A stretch of DNA of 64,000 bases from Pyrus communis. Taxonomy: Eukaryota > Streptophyta > Magnoliopsida > Rosales > Rosaceae. Positions 22,167-34,500 of the stretch are shown here, piece by piece. The notes under the pieces were generated by a model. It did not search any database and had not been told where the DNA came from. It saw only the letters and a program-made list of their open reading frames with translations. The stretch is taken from NCBI RefSeq assembly GCF_963583255.1, contig NC_084819.1:19207460-19271459 (forward strand), in the 5' to 3' direction. The position numbers and the translations under genes were made by a program. Positions within the stretch are counted from its first letter, which is position 1; every line of letters starts with the position of its first letter.

Positions 22167-22325
22167 AGAAAAACTAATGAAAATAGTTTGAAAACTTTGA
22201 GTTTTAATGATAAGAACAAAATAAAGGGTAAAATGAATAGTATCAGGATTGACTTTTTAGTGTAAGAATGTAGTTTTTCGTTAAAATGAACAGTACCGTG
22301 AGTTCTTCGTTAAAACTTCCTTTAA
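22167..22325 (+). repeat. MITE family M1, copy 2
   Basis: Runs from AAACTAATGAAAATAGTTTG through GACTTTTTAGTGTAAGAATG to TTCGTTAAAACTTCC. It aligns end to end with 27047-27205 and with the reverse of 61228-61380. Confidence 0.8.
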
Positions 22326-22759
22326 ATTTTCTGTCCCATTTATATATTTCTTGGTCAATAAAAGTTAACTTACAGTAAACAGATTGCTTACTGTTGAGGC
22401 TATTATTAATCCAGTAGCTGTTGCTTATTTTTTTTCAACAGATTGCCAAATATTTGAGGATAGGTGCTATAAAGAGCTTAGACTTGGTCACTGTTCAAAT
22501 CTTGAAATTTGTTAAAATTAGGCCACGAAACTCCCTTGATTGAAGATGAATTTCATGTTTGATTAAAGACGAAACAAATTTCAAGATTTGAACAGTTTGC
22601 CCAATCTTCGTTCTTAATTTCTTCTCACAATCTCTGAATTTAACAAAGCACAAATGAAAACCTCATCATAGCAATAGTTCATACAGCTTTGTGCCAAAAA
22701 TTTCCAAGAATCGTCTAGGCAAGCAGAAAAAGACGGAAAAAAGAGATTAAAGTTGTTAC

Positions 22760-22919
22760 CTTTCTTCTTTCCAGCATCTACCTCTTCAAGGATCTCACGG
22801 ATCCTTCGCCACTCCTGAGCATACTCCGAAAGTTTCTGGTTCTTAACTTTGTTATCCTCCTTGTTTTTCCTACGCTCTACTATATCAGCAATTTGAGAAG
22901 CAATCGAATAAGCCCCACC
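22760..22919 (-). pseudogene. Isolated exon-like fragment, unidentified
   Basis: Minus-strand open stretch of about 53 codons reading GGAYSIASQIADIVERRKNK, then NQKLSEYAQEWRRIREILEE. It is helical and charged, with a good AAAG|GTAACA donor and a CACAG acceptor just upstream. No neighbouring exons could be found, so it looks like a gene fragment moved here or a relic. Family not recognised. Confidence 0.45.
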
Positions 22920-24124
22920 TTTTTTTACTGTACTGTGTGTATATTGTTTTTGGACCTTTTTTGTAAATTTGTTTGGGCTTTTTTAAAGTCGTTGATAAAG
23001 TATATAAGTAGATAGGTCTTCAGCAGATAGGTATAACAGTTGATAAAGTCGTTGGCACAACGGCCGAACGCGAGTCTCAAATTAAAGAAAGTATGCATTG
23101 GTAGTAAAACTCACAAAATCTCGTTGTGGTAAAAGTATTAACAATTATTATTTGAATTTTATATGTAATTAGGAAGTTGGAAAAACAACCTACGACGGTT
23201 GGGAATCATGAAGAATCGAAAAGCAGGTGGTCTCTTCGCAGGCACAGCAAGGAATTGTGCTAGCTGATGACAGACAATAATCCATCGTTTTTGTCTTCTA
23301 TTATATTTTCTTCCTCGGTGGAATATTTTGTTTGGTGAATTTTCAATGAATTACTAGTTGGTACTCATTTTGAGTAACGCATATTAACATCAAAATTATT
23401 TTAGTCTACAGCCAAATGTTCGGATTTTCAGATTCGGTTTATTATGTGTTTCAAGTGAAGTAGTTTGAGCAGTTTAATAGAGAAATTCGAGGTACCCTTT
23501 TAGGCCCAACATTGTACCTAATCCTCGTCAAAGTTGGCAAGTGGATGGTTGAGATGAATACCCCCTCTGTTTCTCTCTCTCTCTCCGCACGGGAAGGAGG
23601 GGGTATGAAACCGGTATAGCTAAGTTTTTCTCCTTTTCTGTGATTAAAACCATGAGGACTATCTTTATGTGAGCTGCAAATGAATCAATTGAAACAGATT
23701 TTTGCAAAAGGGAATACAAATTTATGCAAAAAACAGTCAACAAATGACATCAAAAGCTCCATTGCACCCTGCAGGATCTTATTACATCACAAGAAAGGCA
23801 CGATGATCATCACCAAATACTAGCTAAATCGTCGAAAACGGCATATAAGCTAAGTCATAATAATTCTTCTTTTGCTATAAAAGAGTTGACAAAAATCAGT
23901 TCGCAACCTTCATCATCGTCAACGATATTGTTTTACAGCGAAGAGTATACGAGACAGATGCTAGATGTTAAGCATAAAAGATAAGAAATTGCATTATAAT
24001 TACAGGGACTCCCAAAGTTTGAACACATCAAACTTCACCACTTTGCTTTTTCTCAGCTTTCAGTCACAAGCCTGGAGAACAAAACAAGGGAACTTACTAT
24101 TCTTCCGCTTCCATGTTGCGCCCG
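22920..24124. other. Intergenic plus NF-YC 3' flank
   Basis: At 22990-23060 a short direct repeat (GTTGATAAAGTCGTTG) occurs twice. A (CT)n run lies near 23572. 23900-24124 is probably the NF-YC 3' untranslated region. No other gene is seen. Confidence 0.4.
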
Positions 24125-24913
24125 CTAATGATCTGATGGCGACTGCTGCTGGTCCGGTGCCTGCTGCCACATTGGCTGGGTCATGTAGGGGTGAGACTGT
24201 TGGGCATACATAGACGGATCCATCATAGGCTTACCCATAATCATCCCGGGATCCCCCACCTGAGGTGCGTGCTGAGGCGGCATATAGCAGTATGGAAGTG
24301 CATCATCAGGCCCCCCAACAGACACTGTACCCCTGGGAATCGATGCAAGGACTTCGTCTTTCAGATCCTCTCTTGGCACAATGTCTACCAAGAAATCAAA
24401 GATATCTGTCCTTGTGATTGCAGCTGCAATGTCATTCTTCTGGAGTGTCCTCCGCTTATTCTCTTCCGTGTGATTCCACGACCGCAATGTCAATTCCAAT
24501 ATGAACATTTCACATGCCCTGGCAAATATCACAGGTGCCTCGGCTGATATCATTCTCACATCCTCATCGGCCTTCATAATCTTCTTGATCCTTGCTAGGG
24601 GAAGGCTATGGTTCTTGAAATCTGTCACCTTGTCGATTTCTTGATACTGATTTGTCCAGAAAGTTTGCAGCTGCTGCTGAAGTTGTTGCTGCTGCTGCTG
24701 GTGGATATGCTGATAAGCAAGCTGGTGCTGCGCAAGCTGAGCTCCAGGTGATTGACTAGCGGATTGCATAGCTCCCACTGTTGCGGCAACTGACCCCGGA
24801 TTTGGGCTCCCGACCATTTGATTATGCTGATACGGGTTAGAACCGTATGTCAACTGAGCTCCACTACCTACCATCCCCATAGATTGGGGTTGGTGATGCC
24901 CTTGCGGATCCAT
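24125..24913 (-). CDS. NF-YC: Nuclear transcription factor Y subunit C (NF-YC9/NF-YC3 type)
   Basis: Intronless coding region of 262 residues, with ATG at 24913 ([18 protein letters not shown]). An N-terminal Gln-rich region ([16 protein letters not shown], about residues 71-86) precedes the conserved histone-fold core. The core runs from about 103 to 185: [59 protein letters not shown]. The tail is rich in Pro, Met and Gln. NF-YC dimerises with NF-YB in the cytoplasm or nucleus, and with NF-YA or CONSTANS binds CCAAT or CORE elements. A 5' leader intron is likely: AATCAG acceptor at about 24944 and an AAAG|GTACCG donor at about 25790. This is the usual structure for plant NF-YC genes. A CCX exchanger lies next upstream. 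Confidence 0.95.
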   Translation of the reverse strand: MDPQGHHQPQSMGMVGSGAQLTYGSNPYQHNQMVGSPNPGSVAATVGAMQSASQSPGAQLAQHQLAYQHIHQQQQQQLQQQLQTFWTNQYQEIDKVTDFKNHSLPLARIKKIMKADEDVRMISAEAPVIFARACEMFILELTLRSWNHTEENKRRTLQKNDIAAAITRTDIFDFLVDIVPREDLKDEVLASIPRGTVSVGGPDDALPYCYMPPQHAPQVGDPGMIMGKPMMDPSMYAQQSHPYMTQPMWQQAPDQQQSPSDH

Positions 24914-24943
24914 CCTGGTTGAACTTTGCAAATCGGCCCTGAT

Positions 24944-25925
24944 TGAAACAAAGGACGGAAAAGGTGTCTGCTTCAGAAACCTACTAGTTACTTACTATAT
25001 ACTCCTCACATACGAAAAGATCTCCCTTTCACACACAATGAATGATTAATTCCAACCGATCCATCTTGTATTACGTTGCAGATAAATCTAAACAGTTTGT
25101 CCTCTCGTTCTTTGTTTTCCCTCTTTAGACAATCAAGGATCAAAGAATATTCATTCATTCGAATCTCCTCATTTTTCAGACTAAGCAGGCCTAACCTTCC
25201 AGCAGAAACAGAAAAACTCATCAATTCACTGCATGAAGGGGTCTCTAAATGCAATCTTGCAACCAAAAATCTACAGAAAATCAACGAGATTCGCATCCCG
25301 CCATCTCGTTACTACTCGAAATAGGATCCACCTAATTTGATTCTGTGATCTGTAGAAAAATGAGAGTTTTCTACCACGGTACCAGCCCCAGATTAAATAA
25401 CAGTAAGTTCAAGAGAAAAAAGAGTAAAAAAAAAAAAAAAAAAACCCAGAAAAATGCGAATAAAATGCCATGGAAACTATAATTTGAGGTCGAAACGCTC
25501 GAGATATGATCACGCAATCAGGCAAAAACAGTTTCCACCAACAACAATCATGCAAAACAGAATCCCACCGTTTACAAAAACCAAAATTCGATCTCTGATA
25601 TATAACAACAAAAATGCAGAAAATTCAAAACCCACATCCAGAAAACAAAAATGTTACGTGGGGAGGGAACAAAGATCGCCCATTTGACAATCTAAGACCA
25701 ACGCACCACACACAAGCTCACACACATATACACAACGCAGAGCAAACCCAGAAAACCGTGTGTGGTAGCCGTGCGCGTTTATCCGGTACCTTTTATCAAA
25801 CAGGCGGTGGGCGCTGCTTCTGCAGAGGATTGGAGATTATCGAGCACCTGAAAAAAAAAACGAAATTCCTTCAGAAAAAAGAGACTCGAAAACATCCATC
25901 TGGGCAATGAGAGAGAAAGTCTTAA
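24944..25925 (-). other. 5' untranslated region and leader intron of NF-YC
   Basis: On the minus strand, a leader exon (about 25910-25792, ending AAAAG) is followed by GTACCGG. An intron of about 850 bases then reaches the acceptor at 24944. No coding potential is seen inside. Confidence 0.5.
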
Positions 25926-26354
25926 ACTTTTTTATTAATTTTTTTTTTTCTGTCCTGGGAAATTAATCGTACGGAGAAATTCCTAGGATTTGTGGAAGAT
26001 TCTTGGGCATATGATTATTTTTTTATAGTTTTTTTTGGTAATGGTGGATGATGTTTCAGAACACAAACCTAAAAAAGGAAGAACAAAAGCTGCGAGGAAG
26101 TGTTGGATTCTGACTTAACATTTGTCAGAATACTGGACTTTTATGGGATTTGTTTTTTCATTTGACGGTTTTGCCCTCGGTGGAAGTTGACATTTTACTG
26201 TTAGGGCCAATTGGTCTTTTGGTGCCCGATGGATACGTGGAGGGGATCGGTCTACTTTTTCGGGAGTCTCTGATTGTGACCAGATCTATGGCTTCTTAAG
26301 TTTTGTTTACCTGAGGTTTTTTTACGAAATATTTAATTCAAAATAATAATATAC
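25926..26354. other. NF-YC upstream region
   Basis: T-rich spacer directly above the NF-YC leader exon; nothing recognised. Confidence 0.3.
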
Positions 26355-26639
26355 GGATCCCTTCCATTTAGATTTTTCGGATTTTTCAATCGTGTTCTTT
26401 CAACCGAACATCAAACGGTCATGAATTAATCATATTTCTTTGGCTTTTTCCTATGCATCTTCTTCCCCCTTCTCATTCTCTCTTTTCCGACTCTCTTCTC
26501 TTTCTATATGGGTGGACTTTGTGCTAGTTTAGGGTAGCTAGAAGCCGGAAGATGATGGTTTGGATGTGGTGGGTTGGCAACCGGAACAAGTACTCATCGA
26601 AGAACGCATAGAATTGAAGGATCTAGATGGAAGGGATCC
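26355..26639. repeat. 285-bp MITE with 17-bp terminal inverted repeats
   Basis: The left end GGATCCCTTCCATTTAG matches the reverse of the right end CTAGATGGAAGGGATCC with one mismatch. Interior is non-coding. Confidence 0.75.
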
Positions 26640-26702
26640 TGAGAGAATCCCGACCCTACTATAGGAAGTTGGAAATAATTAAATTGGGATGTTATTTAAC
26701 AG

Positions 26703-26855
26703 AAGAGGATCCTCCTGACTAGCCCATCTGGGCTGTTCAACTTTAATTCAACGGCTCAAAACAGGAGAACATTCTAAAAGTTATAATAATTACAACCGTT
26801 GGATTAAATTTGAACGGCCAGATGAGCTGATCAGGATGATCCCCATCCTGAGCTT
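26703..26855. repeat. MITE with ATCCTCCTGACTAGCCCATC arms
   Basis: The left arm (GACTAGCCCATCTGGGCTGT, then TTCAACGG) is mirrored by the right arm (CCGTTGGATT, then GCCAGATGAGCTGATCAGGA). Related fragments with TTGATGGA-GGATCC and AACGGTC words occur near 30840-30945 and 54075-54285. Confidence 0.65.
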
Positions 26856-27046
26856 AGGTGAGGATTCTCTTCCTTATTTAGCAATTTTGGAAAGATAGGA
26901 AAGAAGTTGACAAATTTGGCTTTGTCTCGTATTGTATTATTGTTCAATTTGATTTTTGTAGTACAAACACCCACCTGAATAAAAGTCTTTCAATCTCATT
27001 CCTACGTTAATGTGAATCTTGTACTATCATTCAATTTATTTAAAAA

Positions 27047-27205
27047 AAAACTAATGAAAAAGATTTGAAAATTTTGAATTTTAACGATAAGGACAAAATC
27101 AAGGATAAAGTGAATAGTAATTGGATTGATTTTTTAGTGTAAAAAATATGATTTTTCGTTAAAGTGAATAGTATCGGAAATTTTTTGTTAAAGTTACCTT
27201 TATTT
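27047..27205 (+). repeat. MITE family M1, copy 3
   Basis: Same order of words as 22167-22325: ACTAATGAAAAAGATTTGAA, then GATTTTTTAGTGTAAAAAAT, then TTTTTTGTTAAAGTTACC. Confidence 0.8.
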
Positions 27206-27916
27206 AATTCTAATCATTTGGTCCCACATAATATGATTTGCAAGGGAATTCAAACCCGAGGACATTTTAACTTTTGTTGTAAAAATCATAGTTCACGCAA
27301 ATGCTTGTTTTGATATTTTCCCCATTGATGACGGAACTGGAGATATGCTCTCTCAATCTCTCGTCATTGATTCACCACATGCCAAACGTCTATTATATTA
27401 GACGAGTGACATTAGCGTAACTATGTCTTGGCTGCAACAGAGAATTTAGCATCGAGATGGTTCATGAACACGTATAGACAACTTTGTGCAGTTTGCAAAC
27501 ACAATTGGTTTGCAGTGTAAATTGCCATTGCCACATTTAGTAATGTTACAAGTGGTACAAGAGCCATAATTCCGGCACTACCCAAAGCCTTTTATGCCAT
27601 AACACTTCTAGCAGTCCAAAAAAATATCATCTATCAAATGTCGAAACAAAAAACCAATTGAACCTATAAGCTGCAGATCGCTTTCATCCAGGCAGGAAAG
27701 ACTCGAAAAAGGGTTGTTGATTCTTCAAAATGCAGTGTACCTTTTGATCCACGACTTCTTTCCGAAATTTTTCGATGAATGATGCTCGTATGATATACAC
27801 AATCCATCCAGGTCAGAGTTAGCATGATCAAGCTCGAGATTACACGTGGTAGCTCCATATCTTCCCTGGTTTGTTGTATTTTTCCAATGGAGGATCCAAT
27901 ATAAATGAACTTGGAA
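27206..27916. other. 3' flank of the CCX gene
   Basis: Probably contains the 3' untranslated region of the exchanger. A 64-codon minus-strand open stretch at 27664-27858 has no recognisable motif and is not called as a gene. Confidence 0.35.
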
Positions 27917-28970
27917 TCACCCTGTAAATTTGGCGATTACCAAACTAACTGCCATAAAAACAACATAGAGACCAACAAGACAGAATCCCCAGAACCTAGG
28001 CACCCGAAATCTGCACCATGTAATCACCAATAGAGACCCCATCAGGCTCAGAAGCAAGAAAACAAATGCAATCACTATACCCACATGGAACTGAAGCTCA
28101 TATGCCTCGGGATAGACATCATATGTCTGTATAACCAAGGCAGTTCCAAGTCCAATGAGCATGTTAAACATTGGCCCAGCAAAACATCCAGCCATGGCCA
28201 TTGCAGGGTGGCCAGCCTTGGCAACTGCAACATCAGCAACAAGATCCCCAACTGAATTTCCCCATGCAAGAACTGTGAGCCCAAGAAGAGCAGGCGGCAA
28301 CTCTAGAAGTGTTCCGAGTGCAGCGAGGCAGTTCAGCAATTCACCAGCAGTCGTGGATATCCAAAAGACACTCATAACAAATGCTATAAGCAATACAGGC
28401 AGTTGCTCGGTTTTGGGGGGCTCTTTTTCTACTGCATAATGAAGAAGTGCGAGGGAGGAGCTTGCCAAGAGGATTACAAGCCATAGGGGCAAATGGGTGT
28501 TTGAAAGGAGAAAGACAACGGGGTGATTAAATGGCATGAATGAGTTGCAAGCATATAGCAGCGCGAGAGGGCAAAGAGCAATATTGGCTGACATGTAGAA
28601 TCTGCTCCATTCGGAAGGTGAAGCTTGGGGAATTGTGAGCTTCAAAAGAAATGAGATGGGAATCTCCCATGCTCTCGAGATCTGTATAAGAAATAAAGAG
28701 AGTTAACTAGTGCAAATTTCCAAAGAAGAAAGTTAGCCGACAAAATTGTACACAGGAAAAGCGAGCTCTATCAGAAATTCAGAATATAAATTACATGCTT
28801 TTTGGGTTTTTCCCAGTTCAGGATTTAAAAGAGATTTCATAAGGAAATATGCAGCTTATGCCAAGACACAGTGAAACTCCATGCGCATGCTTCTACAATT
28901 AATATCACACGTCAAGAATTCTCTTGTCTCGCTCAAAGAATAAGCTTTTCTACTTATGTGCATTGACGTT

Positions 28971-29001
<31 letters not shown>

Positions 29002-30608
29002 GTGATATCCAACTCTCGAAGATCTCCACTTCTCACCAATGTCATCCATTTCACATGCCCAAAATTTTAATCTCAAGGATTTTAGGCACACCTACAACTT
29101 AGCCATATTCCTCTACTAAGACAAGGAGAAGCTACATCTGACCAGGGCTGTGAGATCGGATTTATCATCGACTATATCAAAGGTTCATTAAATCCTATAG
29201 ACCTCGTGATGAAGCATACCTAAAAAAAATGATTCCTAGTAAATTCAGAACTAAATTAAATGGCACGCCTATACAATCTAAATTATCATTTCGTTTCTCA
29301 ATTATTATATGCTTCTACAAAGTGAATCCATAAGAAGTTCGAAACTTTCACCTACATTCAGCTACCGAAACTGTTTGTTCCAATGTGTGAAATACTCAAG
29401 AAGGAAACCATAACTAGCACATAGAAATTCAAACTGTGTAGCTAATTAACAAGCTGCATTGATTTCATTCAACACAACCTATATTCCTCCATCAAGTAAA
29501 TTTTCTCAGAGCATTACATTACTAACCAATCAACAAGCGGAGTGTTTTATCTAATTCTCGAAACCTTTAACAACCATTGCCACTAATACTAGAAGTTTAA
29601 CAACTATCCATCAGAGCATTGCATTGAATGAAAACCAAACATAGAAACAGATAAATTGCATACAACACACAATGTACCCAAACTTTAGCAGACCAAGCAC
29701 AAAAAAGAACGCAAATTTATCCGAAAACATACCATTCCAAGAGCTCTCCCAACTCCGAAACTCCCCTTCCGATCCTCTGAACTCTCCAAAACATGTCCGA
29801 TCCTGGAATCTGGTGCAACCAAACCCCTCTGAATTTCAATGTCTCCGACCGAGCCCGCCTCAACTCTGCTCTCCTTTCCTCCTCCTCCCATTCCCAAATC
29901 CATCCAAAACACCAACCCAACAAAAAATAAGTAAAACCCAACAAACCCGACCGCTTGCCACAGATAAATCTCGGCGCTCAGATACACATAGAACAAGAAC
30001 AGCGCCGCCGTCAGATAAAACATCACGTCCCTCACAAACGGCGCCGGTTTGAGCGGAAAGGGCGCGGCGTAAATCGCCACAAACCCCACCACGAACGCCG
30101 ACACGAAAGTGCCGGCGGACAGAATCGCGCCGAACCCCGTTCGGTACTGCCCCGTCCGGACCGCCGCGATCGAGGCAAAGACGTCAGGGGCGCCGTTTCC
30201 GAGCGCGAGGAGGGTGACGGCGGCCATGCTGGGGGTCAAATCGAGGGCAAAAACGAGCTTGGTGGTGACGAGAGAGAAGTGATCCTGGGCTGTTTTGATG
30301 AGGATGTGGAAGAGGAGGAGGAGGATGAGAGAGAGGGAGGAGAGAGAGAGAAATGGGTTTTGGCGGAAGAGGCAGAAGTGGAGGTAGAGGTAGTTGAAGA
30401 GGCCATCGGAGTGGGTTACCGCGGCGGAGGAGCAAGGTGGGGTTTTTGCTGCGGTGGCGATGAGGGACCTGTGGAGGGTTATGGGAGATGGGTAAGGGTA
30501 GTTTGGGGAATTGGGAGTTGGGGTTGTGAGGAGGAAGAAGAGGAAGAAGGAGAGGAGAGAGAGTGAGAGAATGCAGGTTTTGAAAGAGGAGGAGAGAGAG
30601 ATGGCCAT
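27917..30608 (-). CDS. Cation/calcium exchanger (CCX family, CCX5-like)
   Basis: Two exons, 30608-29733 and 28681-27917, joined in phase 0 (GGAATG|GTATGT and ACAG|ATC), encode 546 residues. The protein is very hydrophobic with roughly 11-13 membrane spans. It carries both exchanger alpha-repeats: ALGNGAPDVFASIAAV near residues 135-150 and VLAWGNSVGDLVADVAVAKAG near 429-448, the latter with the GNS signature. The N-terminal 30 residues could be a signal anchor. A hydrophilic loop (about 230-290, with ESSEDRKGSF) lies between the halves. CCX proteins move K+, Na+, Mn2+ or Ca2+ against H+ across endomembranes or the plasma membrane. The GC-rich first exon contrasts with an AT-rich intron of 1,051 bases. 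Confidence 0.93.
28972..28995. repeat. (AT)12 microsatellite in the CCX intron
   Basis: An uninterrupted AT dinucleotide run of about 24 bases followed by ACACAC. Confidence 0.9.
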
Positions 30609-31408
30609 GCCATTTAGCAAGCAAAAAGCTCCAATCTTTCTGTCAAGTTTTTAGAGCGAGTGTGTGTTTGTCTGTGTGATTTCAGAATTCGGATCCGACT
30701 TTTGTCCATCTGCCTTGGTCTCACGCTGTTCACTGAATTGAATAGAATTATGAGCAATTTTGGGTTTGAGTTTCTACTCAAAGGAAATGATTTTCTCTGG
30801 ATTTCTTCCACTAATTCAGGTCTTTAAAATTTGATCTAACGACTAAAGTTATTATAATTTTTGAAATGATCCCTATTTTAACTGTTGGATCAAATTTCAA
30901 AAGTCCAAATTTGTGAACTTGATGGAAGGGATCCGATCCCTTTCCCTACTCAAAATACTTCATGTCTGATTCATAGAATTTTATGGTTTAATTCGAACAG
31001 TTCATATGATAAAACTACATAAATATCATCTTTAAAAAATGAGTTGAGATTAAAGTCAATAGATACACAGTTCGTAAAACTTTTACCATTTCTATCCTTC
31101 TGTTCTTATACAATTTGATAACTAAACAACTTTAGTTTTTTAATTGATTTTTAACAGACATTTTTTTATAAAATAATTTATAATATAAACAATTCTAATC
31201 ATAAACACAAAATTCGATAAATCAGAAACAAAGAATTTTGAGCGGGAGATGAGCCAAGTATTATCTTAGAAATACTCACTCAAAGAATAATAATTTAATG
31301 GAAAAGATTCAGAGAGGATCAAACATTAACAATTTTTGGGTGAAACAGTAACTTTCTTTCCGTTTGATACGAGTAATTTTGATCATTTGATAGGTGGCAA
31401 ATGGTTTG

Positions 31409-31410
<2 letters not shown>
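30609..31410. other. CCX 5' flank and intergenic spacer
   Basis: Contains a diverged MITE copy (30835-30945; TTGATGGAAGGGATCCGATC at its right end). No gene seen. Confidence 0.4.

Positions 31411-31450
<40 letters not shown>
31411..31450. repeat. (GA)20 microsatellite
   Basis: Forty bases of perfect GA, just beyond the stop of the Myb/SANT-like gene, probably within its 3' untranslated region. Confidence 0.95.
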
Positions 31451-31453
<3 letters not shown>

Positions 31454-31532
31454 CTACCAAATTGAATATACACAAGCTCATCTTTGTCTAATTTATACGA
31501 CCAAAAAACACAAGGCAAGAGTTTCCTAGGAT

Positions 31533-34500
31533 CTACTGGCGGAGTTTTCTGAATAACCATTTCTGTCGGGCTGTTACATCCATCGCCACAAACATCTTCG
31601 CCTTCCTCTCGTCTTCTAGAATCTGAGAAGCTTCCAAGAAGAGCTCATCATTCATGTCAGGTACCGTTTCAAGTGCATCAACAATGCGTTCTATTGAGCA
31701 GCAGTCTTTGTCCTCTTCATTGCCGACGAACCCGTTTACTCTATGTGGTTTCTCATCTAAGGTTTCTTGTACCTCCTCCTTGATGGTTCTTTGAACTCTC
31801 TTGCTAGCTGAGGTGGATGAAGCTGTTGGTTTTCGCTTCTTTCGCTGAATCGATGTTTCATAGTCCATGGTTCGGGATTGCAAGCCACCAAAGGTCATAT
31901 AAAATCCCGTTTTCCCCATTTCCGTACTCAAATAACTTGATCTTCCATCAGCGACTCCATTGCCATTTATCATAGTCGAATCATTGTAGTCCAAGATGCT
32001 ATTTCCATATGCAGGTTGATATGGGTGATCCTGAAAAAATAAAACATTGACATGAAAGATACACACGTTAATAACGTCACCAAATAGGGTAGGTCTCTCC
32101 TGAGCCCGAAGCTACTCATGAATCATTCAACACTCAAAACACTCGCACATACAAAACATGCGCATGCAATGCATCATACTGTTCCTCCATGAAATGTTGA
32201 GGAGGGTGTAATTAGTACTAGAAATTTAGAACAGGGAAACTCCTTTTGTCCTGGGCAGCAGTTAGCGAGAAAAACATGTACCTTCACATAAGCGTCCCAG
32301 ACATCGTCAACTTCTGCGAATATTGTCTGCTGAGTTTCATCCCCTGCAAAATGGTTGCTATTGAGAAAATTCTGACATACTCTTGCATCAAGATGAGAAA
32401 CTGATTTTTCAGAAAATCTGTCACGACAACGTCCAAATTTTTACTGAATGACACAATCATCCAGGCCCAAGGTTTTCATTGAATGTAAAACCAGTTTTAT
32501 TGAGAGAGAGCAGGGGCCACGTACCAACATTAACTCTCGGATCATCATCCTCGGCATCCATAGAGTGATTAGATGAACTCTCCCTTTTAAGACTGTCTTC
32601 ATTTCCATATATCAAGCACAAATCATTGAAATTTGGTAGGGTTCTATTGCGGTATGATCGTGCATCAGGGCGCACCTGCACAAGTACATGTAAGCTGCTA
32701 GCCTGTTATAGACCTACAATTCTTTTCAATCAACAAATCAATCAAAGACGAACCTTGACATGAGCATCCCAAAGATCACCATCAGCAGTTATCCTCTGCT
32801 GCATTTCATCCCAAGTAAACCCACTTTGGTCAAGTAGAGTTTTCATGTCATTGAATCGTTTCCTCAAATTCACAAAACGACTTTTTAAGACATCTTTGTC
32901 ATGCTGGGAACCAAACTGTGCTCTGAACTTAGAAACCATATCAGTCCAGGCTAGTTTACTGAACTTTTGGTTAACCATACTTCCGTTGCGAACTTGCTCT
33001 AATATTAGATCAATGAAATATCGGTCCATTGGAGGTGTCCAATCAGTTCTCCGGTGATAGCTATGGTTATAATTGGCTGGTTTTGAAATGAACAACAATA
33101 CATGTATAAGGAAAAGGTTCATTTTTCTGATTCATCAAAATATATTAAAAGAATTCATGGTTAATGAAAGACAAAAGCAAACACAAACTGACCATCACCG
33201 TTACAGCCCATGGCTTGACCTGATTGGTTGTATCTTTCCCCCAAATTTGAGTTTCCATAAATCAAGCACAAATCATTATAATTTGGCTTGGATTTCGTTC
33301 TATACGCTTCCGTATCAGGGCATTCCTACAGAAACTATATGTTAGCCTTTGTAGAAAATAATGATTAAGACTCAAACAGATAGGTTAGGCACCTTAATAT
33401 AAGCATCCCAAACATCATCATATGCTGTGACCATTTGCTGTGTTTCGTCCCACCAAAACCCTCTCCGATCCAGAAGATCTTTTGTATCGTGGTATTGCTT
33501 CTCTAAACTTTTGTAGCGACTCCTCAAGAGATCTTTGTCGTATTGTAAACCAAATCTTTCCTTGAATAACACAAGCACATCTACCCACGCTTGGTCGTCC
33601 AAAGAGTAATCAATCTTGTTCGCTTTCTGCAGTTGCTCCAGAAGAAGGTCAATCAGATAACGATCCATTGGAGGTGTCCAATCTTTCCTTGAAAAAATGT
33701 CATTTCCATGGCTCTGAATGTCTTCTCCGTCTATCCACCAAAATGTTGCAATTAAATGCACTTGCAATAACATTTTAACAGATGATTGCAAACATGCACA
33801 AATAATTCACGGGTTGTAAACCCACTCTAGACAATTTTGAATTCAGAGTTATATGGTATGGATTTAGGAGACCTGAATATGGAAAATGATTATCAAAAAT
33901 CAGAGAAACATTTATGATGGAAAATTGGAATCCTCAACCGATAAGAATTATACCAAAAAAAGAGGTCACATAGCAAGATGAATTGTCTGCATGGAAACAA
34001 GGCTCTCCAAAAATACGTCATCGTGGTGGACTGATTATTTACTATTAAGGAAAGAAAGTACAGCCTAAATGGTACTGGTTAATGAAACACAAGAGGCGCC
34101 TATTATCAGATTAGCTCGAGCTGTTTAAGGACGCGTTTCTACTCGTTTTACTCCCTGCAAATATCATAACTTTAGAGTTTACTCGTCATAAGGTTCAGCA
34201 CAGATTATTCTAACATTCAGTGTTGAACAAGAAATACACCTGTCATAAAATCTAGGCCTTCACTGTCAAGATCCTCAAAGGAAGCCAAATGACCATTACC
34301 AGAAAAAGAAAAGGATTGGCCCTCCCTTTCTTCTTCATCTACATGATTAATAGAACCCATTAGTAGACATAACTGTTGAATAATTCATTCATTTAACACA
34401 GCTTTCAACATGATTTTTTTTTCTGAGTAATATGTGCAAATATACACTCTTTACAATTTCAACACGTTACTTCTTAAACACGGTTTACACTCTTATGTGT

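Noticed and set aside
24914..24931. N-terminal extension of NF-YC (six residues)
   Set aside because: It would need a TTG start; the ATG at 24913 fits the family start and the leader-intron acceptor.
27664..27858. 64-codon minus-strand frame below the CCX gene
   Set aside because: Most likely 3' untranslated sequence; no motif seen.
29955..30566. 203-codon plus-strand frame opposite CCX exon 1
   Set aside because: Shadow of a GC-rich membrane-protein exon; composition (Glu/Arg/Gly) reflects antisense of hydrophobic codons.
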